Shown in pieces: positions 46,199 through 58,722 of a DNA stretch of 64,000 nt (its first letter is position 1; every line of letters starts with the position of its first letter). Source of the DNA: Collybiopsis luxurians FD-317 M1 (Eukaryota; Basidiomycota; Agaricomycetes; Agaricales; Omphalotaceae). Location: positions 78,706-142,705 of the forward strand of contig KN834844.1 of NCBI GenBank assembly GCA_000827265.1. The letters run 5' to 3'. The position numbers were made by a program, and so were the translations under genes. The notes below the pieces were generated by a model. That model saw only the letters and a list, made by a program, of their open reading frames with translations. It searched no databases and had not been told where the DNA came from.

Positions 46199-48238
46199 AT
46201 GTCCTGCCTTCCTCTACTTCCAGTTAATCCACACAATGGCAGTAGAAGGTGGTCTGTCAATGTTCATGAAGCCTACAGCCGAATGAATTCAGTCTGCTCT
46301 TATGCTACTGATCTCTTAACACAGGAGGCTGAGCCAAACCGACTTCAGATTCATCTTGAGCGGATTGCTGGTGAAGCAATGCCTCTTCTTGTCACTCTTG
46401 AGGCCTCAGATGAAGCTCTCCCAAAAGACTGGCTGCAGAAATGCAGTGATGCCATTGCCCAGCTGTCAATCAAGCTAGCGAGTGCACAAGAAAGTGCCCA
46501 TAACATGTAAGTAGTGTCAATTGCCAGAGAATGCTGGACTGATGAATCTACTTCAGAGAGGATACTCACATTTCTTTTACTGAACCTGTTATCCATGTCA
46601 AATCTGGTACTTGTGGCTGTCCCTGAAAATACATCAGCACAGACTTTTTGCAGGAGGCAATGGATACTAGACAGTGATTTTCCTTAGCTGGACTTGCTTC
46701 ACAAATACAAGTCAGCCCAAGAACCCTTGTACGTCGAATGAAGGAGGCTGGTGTATTCTATAAGTTTTCCAGTATCTTGAATAAAGATCTTGATTCTCTT
46801 ATTCAGTCCTATTGTCGTGTCAAGCCTAATGCTGGCCTGCGATATGTTGTGGGTTTTCTTCGAGGACAAAGTCTGCGAGTTCAAGGAATGTGGGTCAGGA
46901 AATCAGTTCGGAGAGTTGATTGTCTAGGCAATGTGCTTCATCAGAGATCCAAAATTAAACGATGGGCATACCAAGTCAAATGACCTAATGCACTGTGGCA
47001 TATTGATGGGCACCATAAGCTAATCCTATGGGGGATTGTAATTCATGGAATCGTCGATGGGTACTGCCGCACAGTAAGTCTAGCTTTAGCCCCCCAATAA
47101 TTGACTGTTCTAAATTGGTTTTTGGTTTTCCTGTGTTCAGATCACTGGACTTCGGGCAAGCACTAACAACTGAGCTGCTACAGTACTTGATGTTTTTTGG
47201 CATGCTATTGAGAATTTTGGCCAGCCCTCTTGAGTACAAGGTGACCGGGGTCGGGAGAACAAAGCTGTAGCGATTTATATGATTTTAGAGAAAGGGCTAA
47301 ATCAGGGATCATTTATCTGGGGCTCGTGAGTAATTGTCTACTTTTACTGGAGCATTGAGCTCATGATATTTCTCCAGATCCACCCATAATACCTGTATTG
47401 AGCGACTGTGGGTAGAGGTTGGCTCACAGTTTGCTCGGCGATGGAAGGCTTTTTTATATTGCCTGGAGCATATCCATTACCTCAACTGAAAAAATCCCCA
47501 CCACCAATGGCTCCTTCACTATCTCTTTCTTGACATTATCAATGATGACTGCCAGGCATTTCAGAATGAATGGAATGTTCACCCAATATCAGGCGAAGAG
47601 GGAAAAGAAGAAAGTCCTTATGTATGTTGCCTTCCAATGTTTTTCATTTTCCATATTCATTCAATAATGTACAGGATAAATGACTGCTGGGCATGCTGAA
47701 GCATGGAATATACAATGAGGATGACTGCCAGGGTATTGACCTAGAGCTCATCAAAGATTTCTATGGAACAACTGATTGCTTGCCACCCCGTCCACCTGGC
47801 CATACAGGGGCAGGCTATCTTGGTGATGACGAGCCTGACTCTGATAGAAATAGCAGCGATGAAGGTGATGAATCAGACCTAGATGATCTCAGTCAACAAA
47901 TTGAGTACATTGCCAGTGTCGGGCATAGCGAGTTTCTTCCCAAACCAGTGAAGGCTCCCCGGGCTTCGTGCCCTTTCACAGGTGATGAACTTCATCTCTA
48001 TGAAGCAGGTCTGAGCTCTGCTGCCAGACAGAAGATTTTGCCCCCTGGCTATGGTATTTGTGCAGATGAGTGGGAAGACGATCATTATCCTGCAGTAGAA
48101 ATCATTCGTTCAGGTCGTAAAGGGGGGAAGGAGATATCAGTTCAGCTTCCGACATTCATATGGTATCCCCGAGGCCATCTGTGGGTACTCGCACTGAGTA
48201 TTATGGAGCGAATATTGGAAGATAGAATTGCTGACTAG
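46199..48238 (+). pseudogene. rve-type integrase/transposase relic (second family member)
   Basis: The N-terminal exon (46199-46507) and helical segments (RRMKEAGVFYKFSSILNKDL) precede the DDE core: PNALWHIDGHHKLILWGIVI (first Asp), a spliced ITGLRASTNN, VQGDRGRENKAVAIYM (second Asp), LNQGSFIWGS, THNTCIERLWVEVGSQFARR (Glu) and NPHHQWLLHYLFLDIINDD. The C-terminal frame (47693-48238) has GTTDCLPPRPPGHTGAGYLG, an acidic linker and LPPGYGICADEWEDDHYPAV. Three stops (46981, 47231, 47487) all sit where relatives have Arg and look like CGA to TGA changes. Catalytic residues remain, but the gene is dead. A BTB-like relic lies divergently upstream. Confidence 0.85.
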
Positions 48239-48406
48239 TTATCGAGCATTACTTCATATATATATCAGGTACGAAGACAGCAGCTTAAATTTACAGTTGA
48301 ATGTAAGAAAAAGATAAGAAAGAAAATGATTTGAATATACTCTACTAGATGATCCAGTTGAATGTATACAAAAGCAGAAAGTATCGGCTGAAATGAGATG
48401 TGTGGA

Positions 48407-49861
48407 TTAAATATATTGAAGGGTGTAGCCTAGATCCCAGACATTCATTGGGGAATGCTCAGGAATGGGAGAGCTCGGTCTTGGGGGCTGATAGTCTCCA
48501 TCAGCATTGGAGTCAGGTGTTGGACTCTCACCTGCCTCGTCTGCACTGACAGAGACAATGCCACCATTGTGCCATGGAATCTGGAAGCTAGGGGATGACT
48601 GGCGAGTTTTCTTTGTAGCAAGTTGCTTTGAGGTCCTCTGCGGAGGGTCATCATTTGAAGCGACATTTATGGTGTCTTCATTGTCTGACTCAACGGTAAT
48701 TGGTGATGGGCTTCGAGCTTGTTTCTTGCCCTTGGCTTTGGGAAACACCCTGTCGAACTCTGGAAATAAAGTCAGTTCTGGACTTTGACAGAGAAAACAC
48801 GAACCATCTCCCCAACCAATGGCATTGTAAAGGCAACGAGCATGTCGCTCCCAGTCATCTCCAGAAATGGTTTTCATAGAGTTGATTGAAAAGGCCAGGA
48901 TAGGAACTAAGGGTAACGATGAGTGAATCAATGAAAAAAATGGGGTCTTCGATACACACTGATAGCAATAACATAGCTTGACCAGGCCTTACCAGCTGGG
49001 CCTCGAGCAGTATAGAGTGTTTGACCAGTAGGGGAGTCTTCTGCTACAAGCTTCATTGCAGATCCTGCAGCCCTCAGCACTCACCATTGAACTAGACCAT
49101 CGTCTCCAACAATGTGCTCGCTCACAGGACTGCCAAGAACCCGCTGTAATTTCTTTTCAACCTGTTCAGTCATCCATTTCTGATCAAAAACCAGATCATC
49201 CCTTGACTTTGCGATGACTCCCATGTTGAGATTCCGAAGATAGATCAGGATGTTTTCATTGTATTTGACCTTCATCTCCAATGACAAGAAATCATCCTCC
49301 TAAAAGGATGTATGGGATTCAATTAAAAAGAAGCAATATTAGAATCTGGTACTCACATCGAACTGTAATTGAAGAGGGAACACGAGGACCTTGCCAACAC
49401 TAAATTTACTACTAGAGCCACCATCAAGATCCTTTTGGCTGCCCCCAGTAGACTTTCAACTTCTAGAGGGGCCAGCGCTTGAGGTCTAGGTTTCAGTTCT
49501 AACTCAGCGACAGGGCTTGATCAAATAATGATCAGGGAGTGCTTACTTTCTGGCTGGATGTAAGATTTTTATTGGCCTCCTGATTGGCCTCTGTGAATTG
49601 ACGAGTCTTGGCTAGGGACTTGAGCAATTCATGGGTTTTGAGCAGCTTTTTTGAGCTCAATGTGGATGAAGATTCAGTGGATCCATAGTGGACTTTTTCT
49701 GAGTGATCACACAGAATACATTTTGAATCCTCCGAGTTGTCTTCAAAGCCAGTGCAATTGCATTGCAGACCAGTGTCCTCGGAATGGAACCTGCAGCCCC
49801 CCATGAGTGAAGAAGAAGGAACAAGAGATGGGTTGAGCCACAGGAATTTCCAAGCCAACAC
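48407..49861 (-). pseudogene. unrecognised Cys-containing coding relic, transposon-associated
   Basis: Minus frames in N-to-C order contain a possible zinc-binding cluster (GCRFHSEDTGLQCNCTGFED, then SKCILCDHSEKVHY) at 49861-49532, a charged region (WMTEQVEKKLQRVLGSPVSE) at 49287-49081, and a tail (WERHARCLYNAIGWGDGSCF, then a Ser/Pro-rich linker) at 48931-48407. The order and spacing suggest one split gene. I do not recognise the family. It lies tail-to-tail with the integrase relic. Confidence 0.35.
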
Positions 49862-50174
49862 TGCCTGAAATATTTTCCGGCTATTTGAATTTTGCTTTGA
49901 CTCAACAGAGAAAATAAACTATACCATGTAAATTCATGTAGAAAAATCAGCAATACATAGATTACATTTGATTGTTAGATACATGAACCTTCAGGGTTAT
50001 TCTTTTTAGATGGGCTGGTTGCATAGCTGGGTAGGGTCACTTGTAGGTGTTTGTTGCTCTGATCGCATGACTGAGCTCAGTCGCGCATGCGCGCAATCTG
50101 TCTGCGCACGCACATGCTTAATCACAAGGAACAAAAATCGCAGTGTGATTTTTGTCCACTTTTCCACAGCATAA

Positions 50175-51664
50175 CTCTCCTTGGTGATGTCGTGTCCTGA
50201 GCCCCCAGCTAATGGCTTCATACTCCATCCAGTGTAGAGCAGGCCCGAAATGATTACGCTCCAAATTGGGAATATTTCTGCCACTGCTACAAATTGTATA
50301 AGAATTTAAGAGCTTGTAAGAGATCGGGGCTGGGATCGGGCTTACATATCAGAATGAGATCCAGAAAACCACACCTCCTTAACCTTTCTGTTATGCTTTC
50401 CAGGACCAGCCCCACCGTTAGCATATTCGGGTAAAAATTTGACCTGTAATTCATCAAGCGCAAGCGCATAACGGAAAGCACAGACATGCTCCATGCCTAT
50501 TGTTGTCTCCAGAAAGCTTCTTTTCCTGAAGGCTCCAATTGATGATACGGTATCCCTGCATATATATGTTGAGGTGCAGCCAGTCCTGAGTGAGATTTTG
50601 ACTTACCAAGCTCTGATGAAATGAACCTTGATCTCCCGCGACAAAGTTTTCTTGAAGTGCTCAGAAAGATTGGATTCACCACGCATCTCATCTTGCCTTT
50701 CATTTGAGGTGCTCTTTGTATAGAGCTCATAGGCGCTTGAACAATCTCAGTTGCTGCACGATAAACAAGATAGGCACTTACAATGGAATTTGTTCATTAT
50801 TGCCCTTGTACAGGAGGCCGATCTATACACTACTTAGTCCTTGTATGCGACCCCAACGCAACATAAGCATACTTGGTCTATCATTCCCGCAATGACCCGA
50901 ACTTGGTATGCCCCATGTGAAAAACCTGTACTAGTCATTAGAACAACCGAGAATGCATGTGCAGGCCACTGACTGAACAAAAAAATCTTGTCACCGTTTT
51001 CATAGTTTTCAGAAAGCCACTGATAAGCGCTAAGGACTTTGTCCTTAAAGCTCCTATAGTAGAATGTCAATGTGTATCTACAATTCTCAAAGATTTTTAG
51101 AAGGTAGACCTACCATGCAATAGCTAGATCTGAGGTGTGAAGGAACCATTGTTTCCAGGCTTCATATGAGATCCATGATCTCCAACTGTCCAAATCCTTC
51201 ACATATGTCCCAATCCCACTGTTGTAGTAGGTGAGTTGCATTTTGTCCTTCTCTAAATGACTATAGAGCTCAATGGCATTGGTGTTCTACATTCAAGACA
51301 GGAGTGCCTAAGCAGAATGCTGTTTTATGACAGGAACTTGCTGACCTTCACACTAAATTGATTGGAAGTGCCATTGATACAGACAACAAGATTTCTACTG
51401 GAGAGCTGGCTTGAACAAGAACACACATTCTCCTCACCGCCGCGAGGTTTGTACTTCCTTGCATCCCATGGGACAGACTCCACGGTGGGGTGGCAAACAG
51501 GTATCCTCATGACCATTGTTTTGACAGAAATAGGTTCTAATGGTAAAAGACATGGGCAAGGATGCAGACAGCATGTGGCACAAGGATCTTAAAAATGCTA
51601 TACAAGGTCACATGCAGGAACTAAAAATTACGCAGGCAATAGTGAAATTGTTGTAATTCTATTC
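50175..51664 (-). pseudogene. duplicate of the DUF2235 gene, 3'-truncated
   Basis: Aligns with 41163-42662 across exons and introns, so it is a DNA-level duplicate. The signature reads RNLVVCINGTSNQF (Asp to Asn) and the nucleophile elbow reads GFSHGAYQVR (Ser kept, Arg to His). Both differences are of the CpG-to-TpG/CpA type, as are many silent ones. The last exon and half of exon 8 are missing, and the upstream start region has changed. Confidence 0.88.
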
Positions 51665-51954
51665 CCATTCAGAAATTCGCACCACTGTTAATTTGTATTT
51701 GGTGATGGTAGGCCCCAGTTACAGCATGCTGAGGCTTCATGTCACCTTTGCTTGATACCTCCCTTGATGTCCACAGTGTTCCTTTGGAGGCAATCTTCTT
51801 TTGCTTACAGCAGGCTCTTCAATGACATTAATGTCTGTTATACTCTCACTTGTTACCCATATTGGTTGTACACACACAAACACCCTATAGGTGCGCAGTT
51901 CACCCAAATACAAATAACCAGTGGTGCCAATTGGGTGCGAATTTCTGAGCAGGA
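51665..51954. other. spacer, nothing recognised
   Basis: Sequence between the DUF2235 duplicate and kinase-like copy 3. CpG-poor, no supported gene. Confidence 0.35.
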
Positions 51955-52195
51955 CTCATGAAGTTCAGACACATGGTATCTTGCATCAGTACATCCTTAT
52001 GTCCTTTTCCGAGATGCTTATCCTATTTACTGTAGCGACAATCACATAGAAAACATCCATGTCATAATGTCCAACAGCAAAGTCTTCGGAGTGGAACTCA
52101 CCAACTACGGCACTTTTAAGCTGTTTGCTGATTGCCGACTAGTCAACTCCAATGTGATCGTGAGTCCTTTTTTTTTTTTTTTTCAAGTTTCCCAG
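51955..52195 (+). pseudogene. kinase-like copy 3, exon 3 end and exon 4
   Basis: Starts mid-exon 3 (catgaagttcagacacatgg), keeps the intron, and continues through exon 4 (gaaaacatccatgtca, then the block for TDYGTFELF reading as TNYGTFKLF). The Asp of TDYG is lost. The match ends in the next intron at ccagcatcatcta, where a 6.4-kb insertion begins. Confidence 0.85.
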
Positions 52196-52939
52196 CATCA
52201 TCTAAGGGCCCATGTCCTGGAGACAGCAAAAAAAAATCAAGTTTTTCAAGTTGTAAAAGGAGAGAAAAAAAAAGAGAAAAGAGAGAGATTATTAGACACT
52301 ACTAGACCCTAAAACACTGTTTTTATGTCTCAATAAACCCTCTGTTGGCATTATCTCACTGTGTCCCAAGTAAAATCAAGTTGATTTTGCATTTTTGATC
52401 ACTTCTGGACTGAATGCCCATGGCCCAAGTTCAAATGTGGAATTATCTCTGAAAGGACTTGGGACCTGGCCAATCATTTTCAAGATACAGTCCTTTGCAT
52501 AATTCTGCGGCCCTCCGGAGTCTATACTGTCATTTATTTGTATTTATGTGATCTGCGCACCTACAGAGTGCTAGTGTGCTGAGCATATCTGTGTGTCATA
52601 TTTGCAGCTTTATGGACACCAGCTAATCAGGATATTGATTTAAAATATTGGCGCAGTGTATGGGAGGCTGGAGGGACAAGTAAATATGGTAAGAGTTGAG
52701 GAACTATTGCACAGTGCGGCACCTTGATGCAGTGATCGGGGTACTCAGTCATCTGTCAAATCTTGAGCATCTCACCAGTATGGGTGCAAACCAGGAAAAA
52801 TATAGCAATTATGGGTCTTTACTGCCAGGTTTGCAAGAATATAAAGGCTGGTTCCCAGAAATTATGGAAGTTACAGAGGGAAATGTTGAGAATGTGCGAG
52901 AAGGTACTTACACATTCTAGGAGCAACTCAAGCAGTGCT

Positions 52940-53400
52940 CCATTGTTTTCTTAGTAATCTCTTTAAGTATTATCGAAATTAGTAGAATATTCTAGAAGTA
53001 GTTACTCTAGGTATAAAAGATGTACGTAGAGTAGCTAAACAACAAAGAAGTTTCACTATTCCTGAAGTACTTGCCATAACCTTTTCTCAACAGGAAATGT
53101 TGAGGAAGAGGTGCTGCGGCTTTTGCCGGGGTATCATTACACAAATATAAACCAACAATGGTGCAGATTCTGAAGGGCCGCAGAATTACGCAAAGCACTA
53201 TTATAAATCGGCACCGGCAATGTTCAAAGCGCTGTAGGTGCTACTGTCATTCCCATGGCTGTCAGTACAACAATAAGACCCAGACTGGAATGGTACAAAT
53301 CCCATTGCAACATCTTTGCCGCTTTGCCTCAATTACAAGTAAACTCAGTATTACACCCAGCAACAGCTTTTTGACTCCAAAAACTTTGCAATGTAAATAG
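52940..53400. repeat. LTR-like remnant within the insertion
   Basis: Contains tagaatattctagaagtagt and a tataaaag-like block that resemble sequence at 26.5 kb and 59.9 kb. No ends can be set. Tentative. Confidence 0.25.
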
Positions 53401-53987
53401 ATTCATTCAATAATACATTTTTCATATATTGGAATTATATCAATACTTCCGGTTATCTATACAGCGCACTGCTTTCCAAACTGTTTCTCAGACATATGCA
53501 CTTTTGCCCCACTTGCCAATGGAGGATGATTACACATACAATAGCATCGGCCACCAAATCCCATACAATCTGATCTTTGCTTGCACTTAGCACTCACACA
53601 AATGCTCAATGCCTGCCTGAAACTGGGATTTATTATTCAATGTTGCCCCTGGTGCAGAGGCAGCACCAATAATGAAAATTAGTGTGGATGAACTGGGATA
53701 ATTGATGCTCAATGCAGTTTGATGCAATTGTGAGGGAGGAGAGGGCCCTATTTGTGACTCAGCAATAGGAGCCAATTGATCTGTTTCAACTTCCATAATG
53801 CTATTATCCTGAGCTGGGCCAATGGTATTGAGATTATGAACATAATCAAATTGAGACTGATCATTACTTGTTCCAACTATGGATGTGCTGGAAGTAAGAT
53901 CCCAGTTTTGAAGCTCTGCAGATTCATGTAAGAGAGAATATTCTTATTAAAAAAAAAAAACTAGAATTTTTATTTACCTTCAAGTTG

Positions 53988-56900
53988 TCAGTAACAATGA
54001 TCCTCTCCTCCAGCTAGAATTTGTTCAGGCAGAAGCAATACATCCAGTGAAACAAGAGTATCATTGCTGGCAGCTAAAATACCATAGAATGGCTTAAGAG
54101 CTTCAGCATTTGATTCCATAAGTATTGTTGAATGCTCTAATCTGTATGCAACAATTTGTTTTGCATGGTGTTCAAGATGAGATGGTAATTTTCCATAGAG
54201 CCATTTATTGGAATTTGTCTTACTACTGCTTTGCTGATGTACTAATATATTCCAGTGAGTGGTAACCTTCACCCAATCAATGCTTTTATAAAATTCCTCG
54301 AGTGGATATGTTTTTGAGCCCCATTGAAATTGTGGGTCATGAATAAACTTTTGAAATTGTATGAATTCAGCATAAGTGTGAACTGGGGTAATAGGATAAA
54401 GTGTGCACTGACAGAGTTGTAAATACTGGTACTGGTTTATTGGTTTAGTTGATAGTCTAGTAGACATGTGAACTGGCATGTCTCAATGGTATGGTACACC
54501 TGTCACCTGCTGAGGTGGAAATGATACTTCTCTGCTAGTTTAATGGCCAGGGGTTGAATGCCAAAAGTCTCTGATGTTGCAATGCAAGTAACTAGCACAT
54601 GAGGAGGCTGCAAGGAAAGCTTAACTCCAAGCTCAACAGTAAGCTCTGTGATTTCATCCAACATCCACAGTGCAAAATGACCACAGTATTTTTCTCCAGT
54701 CCGATTTCTGTATGCAACAGAATTTAGCAACAGGCACTCTGCCAATTCAGGTGAAGCTTGTAGGGATCCAGACACTCTGTGCACTGCCATATAAACACCA
54801 TCTTCAACTGAGTTGGTCCCTCATATTGTCCAGTAAATAGTAAGGCCATCCTGATCTGTAGCCATAATATAGTACAAAGATATGCCATCTGGATCAGATA
54901 AAAATCCCCTTCTTGCAGTCTCAAGAAGATGCTCTGCCATTTCCTTTGCCTCTTTATTGAAAAAGGGCTTCTTATGTCCATGCTGTGTAGAGCATATAAT
55001 ATCTTTATAACCATCAAACAAAGTTTGCAGTCGAGGAAGGAGAATATCAGGGCAAGGAATATATCTCCATACTCAGTGATTGATTACATATGCCTTTGCA
55101 CAGATCATGTAGTCCCAACTCAATCCTTTTGATTCTAAAACTGTTTTAACTTGAGCTTCATCATCTTTGTCTCACATAAAAATTGTTTCAGAGAAATTAT
55201 GAGCAAAGGATCTGAATGCACTGTTTTTCTTAGATAGAAGGCACAAATGCCTATCCATGATATGAAATGCATCATCTAGGACCTGGGATGGCATAGTTTT
55301 CTCTGGAGTAGTATCAGTTCTTTCCCCAGATGTATTGCTTTGCTGGTGGTGGCATGCTATAAGTAACATCCAATATAATCAATCATAATTAGTCTTACCT
55401 CTTCACCAAGAAGCTCAAGTATGTTGTTAAACTCATCATCAAAAATTCCATCATTTTCTAAGTCTTCCTGTATTCCACCTACTGTTGTGGAGACAAGAGA
55501 CGAGGCAGTGGCACAGATATGAAGCACAGACACTAGCACAGAGTGAGCATCAAGCACAGGCAGTGATGCGAGCTCAAGCACAATATAAAAGAATAAGGGA
55601 TCTCAACAACAGTGATAGCTCAGAGGGCCAATCACAATGATCAAAAGATATCAAGCTAGTCCCTAGTCCCCAAAGACCAAGTCAATATTGAGTGTGAGCA
55701 AAGATACAAGCACATACCTAGTCCCCAAAGACCAAGAGGTCAAGATGGGGGACTAGGGGCTATCTACAGTCCTATTTATACAAGTTGGAGAATAGAAAGG
55801 AAAGAACAATAAAAGTGACAGTGTGAGAAGAAGAAAGTGAAGATACATGTGGTTGTACATGAAAGAACAATGAAAGAGGTGACAGTGCAAGAAAGGGATT
55901 AGGAATTGTCTCAGTGAGAAGCAAGAAGATGATAAAGCAAACAGAAAGAGGGGCAGTGGAATCATGTGGAAGAAAGATAGAAGTGTCAAGTATCAAAGAA
56001 GTATTGGAATATCAGAATGGAGTGATGGTGTGTCATAAACGTGATCATGTGAACAAGAATGTGAAGAAAGTGAAAAATAGGGGTGAGAAAATGATATAAG
56101 TACCAGTGTCATGACACCTACAATGCTATTGGTGGCTGGAGTAATTGACTGGGTGTCTCCAGAAATAGATAATGTAAGTGAAGGAATATTGTTTCCTTCA
56201 AGTAGATAAGAGCATAATGCAGGAAGGGCAAAAACATGCTCAAAAGCAGCTGTTGATAATGTAGCACTGTAATCATTTCCACATGAGCGAAGAGTTGAAG
56301 TAGTAACTACAGTCTGTCTTCCATGATCAGAAATCCATTGAATGGACTGTGAGTGAAGAGCATGAATGCTTCCAGGAACAAGGACCTGTGTGAGTGAAAT
56401 GAGTGACCGGGTGGGTGTGATCTGAATTTGTCTTGTATTGCCCTCATTATCATTTACTGCTTTTACAGATCCTGAATGTGGCCAAATAATGTTTCTTTCA
56501 GCAACTGGCTTATCACCATGAAAAAGGGTCACAGAATGCCCATTATATTGGGTCTGCTCCAAAGTAAGTGGCAGCCCTACTGAATCACAAGTATAAAGAC
56601 TTCTATATATCTGCCATATGCAATCAACTTGATCATGCAGCTTCTGAATATAAAGTTCATTTGAGCTCCAATTTTCTACGGAGGGAGCAGGTGGAAGTGA
56701 GAATGATTTGTTCAGGATGCTGGCAGCCAGAATATCAAGAGGTGCTGCAGCATTTGTAACAGCACCTTTGAGTCTTGCATGCTGGCCAATCTCAAGGATG
56801 GCAGGATTTGCTTTAAAGGAAGTATAGATTTCAGTGTCATTATAGCACTTTGCAATCTCAAGCAGACTCTGCTTGATCCAGTAGCCAAGCTTAATAATAA

Positions 56901-58470
56901 ACTGACTTGTGAGTATAGCTTGCAATGCTGGTGGAAATAGAGCTTGTAAATGGATCTGGCTAGTCTATGATATCCATTAAAATAAATACACTTTCCCAAC
57001 ACTGCATTTTTTATTGAGGTTTCTTACCTTAAGTGAAGAAGATGATATAATAAACTGAGTTGAAAGTGCCACCAAGAGATGTGGTGATTGGGATGAAGGT
57101 GAAGGATCCACTTGGTTCAAATATCTCCACAGAGTTGATCCATAAAGGCCACATCTTCTACAAATATGACTTCCATATTTTTTGATCTTTCAAAAGGGGT
57201 TTGGCCTCTGGAAGAGGTGACAGGTTCTACATTCTTTTGTAGAGATGGAGTGATTTTGTCATGGAACTGCTGTTCACCTGGATGGTATAACAAACTAATT
57301 AAAGCTACTACTGCAATGAACAAAATACAAACTTTGAGGGCTGCCAGTATATATTATACTGCAAGGAGGATGACCATGTTCTTGAAGTCCCTTGGCCACC
57401 CCTTGCAGTGTTTCCGCTACATACAGAAGAGACTTAGAGGGAACTAATGCAAGAGAGCATATCTCTTCAAATTGATTGACATTTGTATATGATGCTTCAT
57501 GGATTTGTTGGCCATTAAGACCACCCATGTACTTGAGATACTATAGACAGTATAATCCAATTTTAAATCCAGTCATTCAATAGCAGATTAACAAACTTAC
57601 ATCAAATGTGTGATCTACCTTCAGATGGGCCAAATTGAGTTGCAAAAGTATTGTCCATCTGAGACATGATCCCTTTGTCAATAGCACCTGAAGCACTGAG
57701 ATATGCTTCTCAAATCTGTTTCAGAAAATGAATCTATATAAATAACTAATTATACATACCAGGAAATGCCACAGAAACCCATCTTGGGAGCTGAGCAAGT
57801 ATATGAGGATCAGTACCTTGCCAACTTTTGTCGCACCTTGGATCATTCTGGCAAGCAGAATCACACAAGAAGCAATGTGTAAGAAGGAAGGAATCTGATG
57901 ACAAAGCTTTTACTTGGCAAGCAATTGGATTGCCACTGTAACCTATCAGAAATAAAAATTCTCATTAGCAATTTGGTTTTCAGTGACTTGACACCAACCA
58001 TTTTTGCTGAGACTTTCACTACATGTACACTTAAAGGAGTCAGGTGCTCCTGGAAGATAAGCTGGAAGCCACACAAAAATATCATGATGGCAGAGATGAT
58101 CAGGCTGCAAGCCATGAATAGCTGCATCATGCAGCATGAAAACAGGATGTTTAGGTCTATAAAAGAAATAGCTCTTTTTATAGCAGTCAGGCTGCTAATG
58201 TTTCTTAATTTGATTCTGAATTTTATGCAAAGCAGCTGCCAGATACTGCTGAATAGCAGAATTTACTTTAGCCTCAGACTTTTCAGTCTCCTCTAGAACA
58301 ACAGAAGCAAGATCATCAGATAAGTTAAAAACCTCATCTGCAAGGCTCTCTTGAGTTTCCTGAGTGCCAGATGCAATATTGGCAAATTCTTCATGATCCT
58401 GAACAAAATCAATCTGGCTTCTAAGCCAAGTGTACTCCTCTGCAGTGAGATGAGAGGTTGATTTTGGTAC
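53988..58470 (-). pseudogene. DUF6729 / 3'-5' exonuclease transposon protein relic
   Basis: Minus-strand blocks in order from 58.4 kb: TSHLTAEEYTWLRSQIDFVQ and a helical region; FVWLPAYLPGAPDSFKC; CSESLSKNGW; PIACQVKALSSDSFLLTHCF with LCDSACQND; WQGTDPHILAQLPRWVSVAF (the DUF6729 signature with its Cys pairs); NGQQIHEASYTNVNQFEEIC; HDKITPSLQKNVEP; then LQAILTSQFIIKLGYWIKQS and ILEIGQHARLKGAVTN (an RNase H-like 3'-5' exonuclease pattern). The C-terminal domain has YKDIICSTQHGHKKPFFNKE, GFLSDPDGISLYYIMATDQD and RGTNSVEDGVYMAVHRVSGS. This multidomain protein is multicopy in agaricomycetes and is probably carried by a mobile element. Introns are present, and several frame breaks and stops make it inactive. 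Confidence 0.78.
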
Positions 58471-58605
58471 TATGTAATTTGCAATGTGACAAATAAATTT
58501 TTATGGGAACAATTATTCAATAAACTAGTCAATTCTGAGTCAATTAACTAAAGTTGATGTTTTCTTCAGCTCTAGCATCTGACCTTTAATTTCTGTGGGA
58601 AGTCA

Positions 58606-58722
58606 CCCAGTAACAATGTGTAGGTTGCCTTCTGTAAAAAGCATTGGACTGTGCTGATTTTAAATAATTTTCCTATTGTTGTTTGGAAACTTGGATCCAA
58701 CATTAAGTACAGTCACCTGATA
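58606..58722 (+). pseudogene. kinase-like copy 3, exon 5
   Basis: Matches 12290-12400 (tgtgtaggttgccttctgta, then aaaagcattggact). It carries an internal deletion and CpG-type changes. It is the continuation of the piece ending at 52195. Confidence 0.8.

Larger units (their letters stand above)
52200..58605. mobile_element. 6.4-kb insertion carrying a DUF6729/exonuclease gene
   Basis: The insertion lies inside the intron before exon 5 of kinase-like copy 3. Both edges carry a version of the same intron sequence: the left edge has tttcccagcatcatcta, the right edge has tcacccagtaacaatgtgta, and the intact gene has tttcaccaacatcgtgta. This suggests a target duplication of about 15 bp. No terminal inverted repeats were seen. 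Nearly the whole block is CpG-depleted. It may be composite. Confidence 0.55.
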
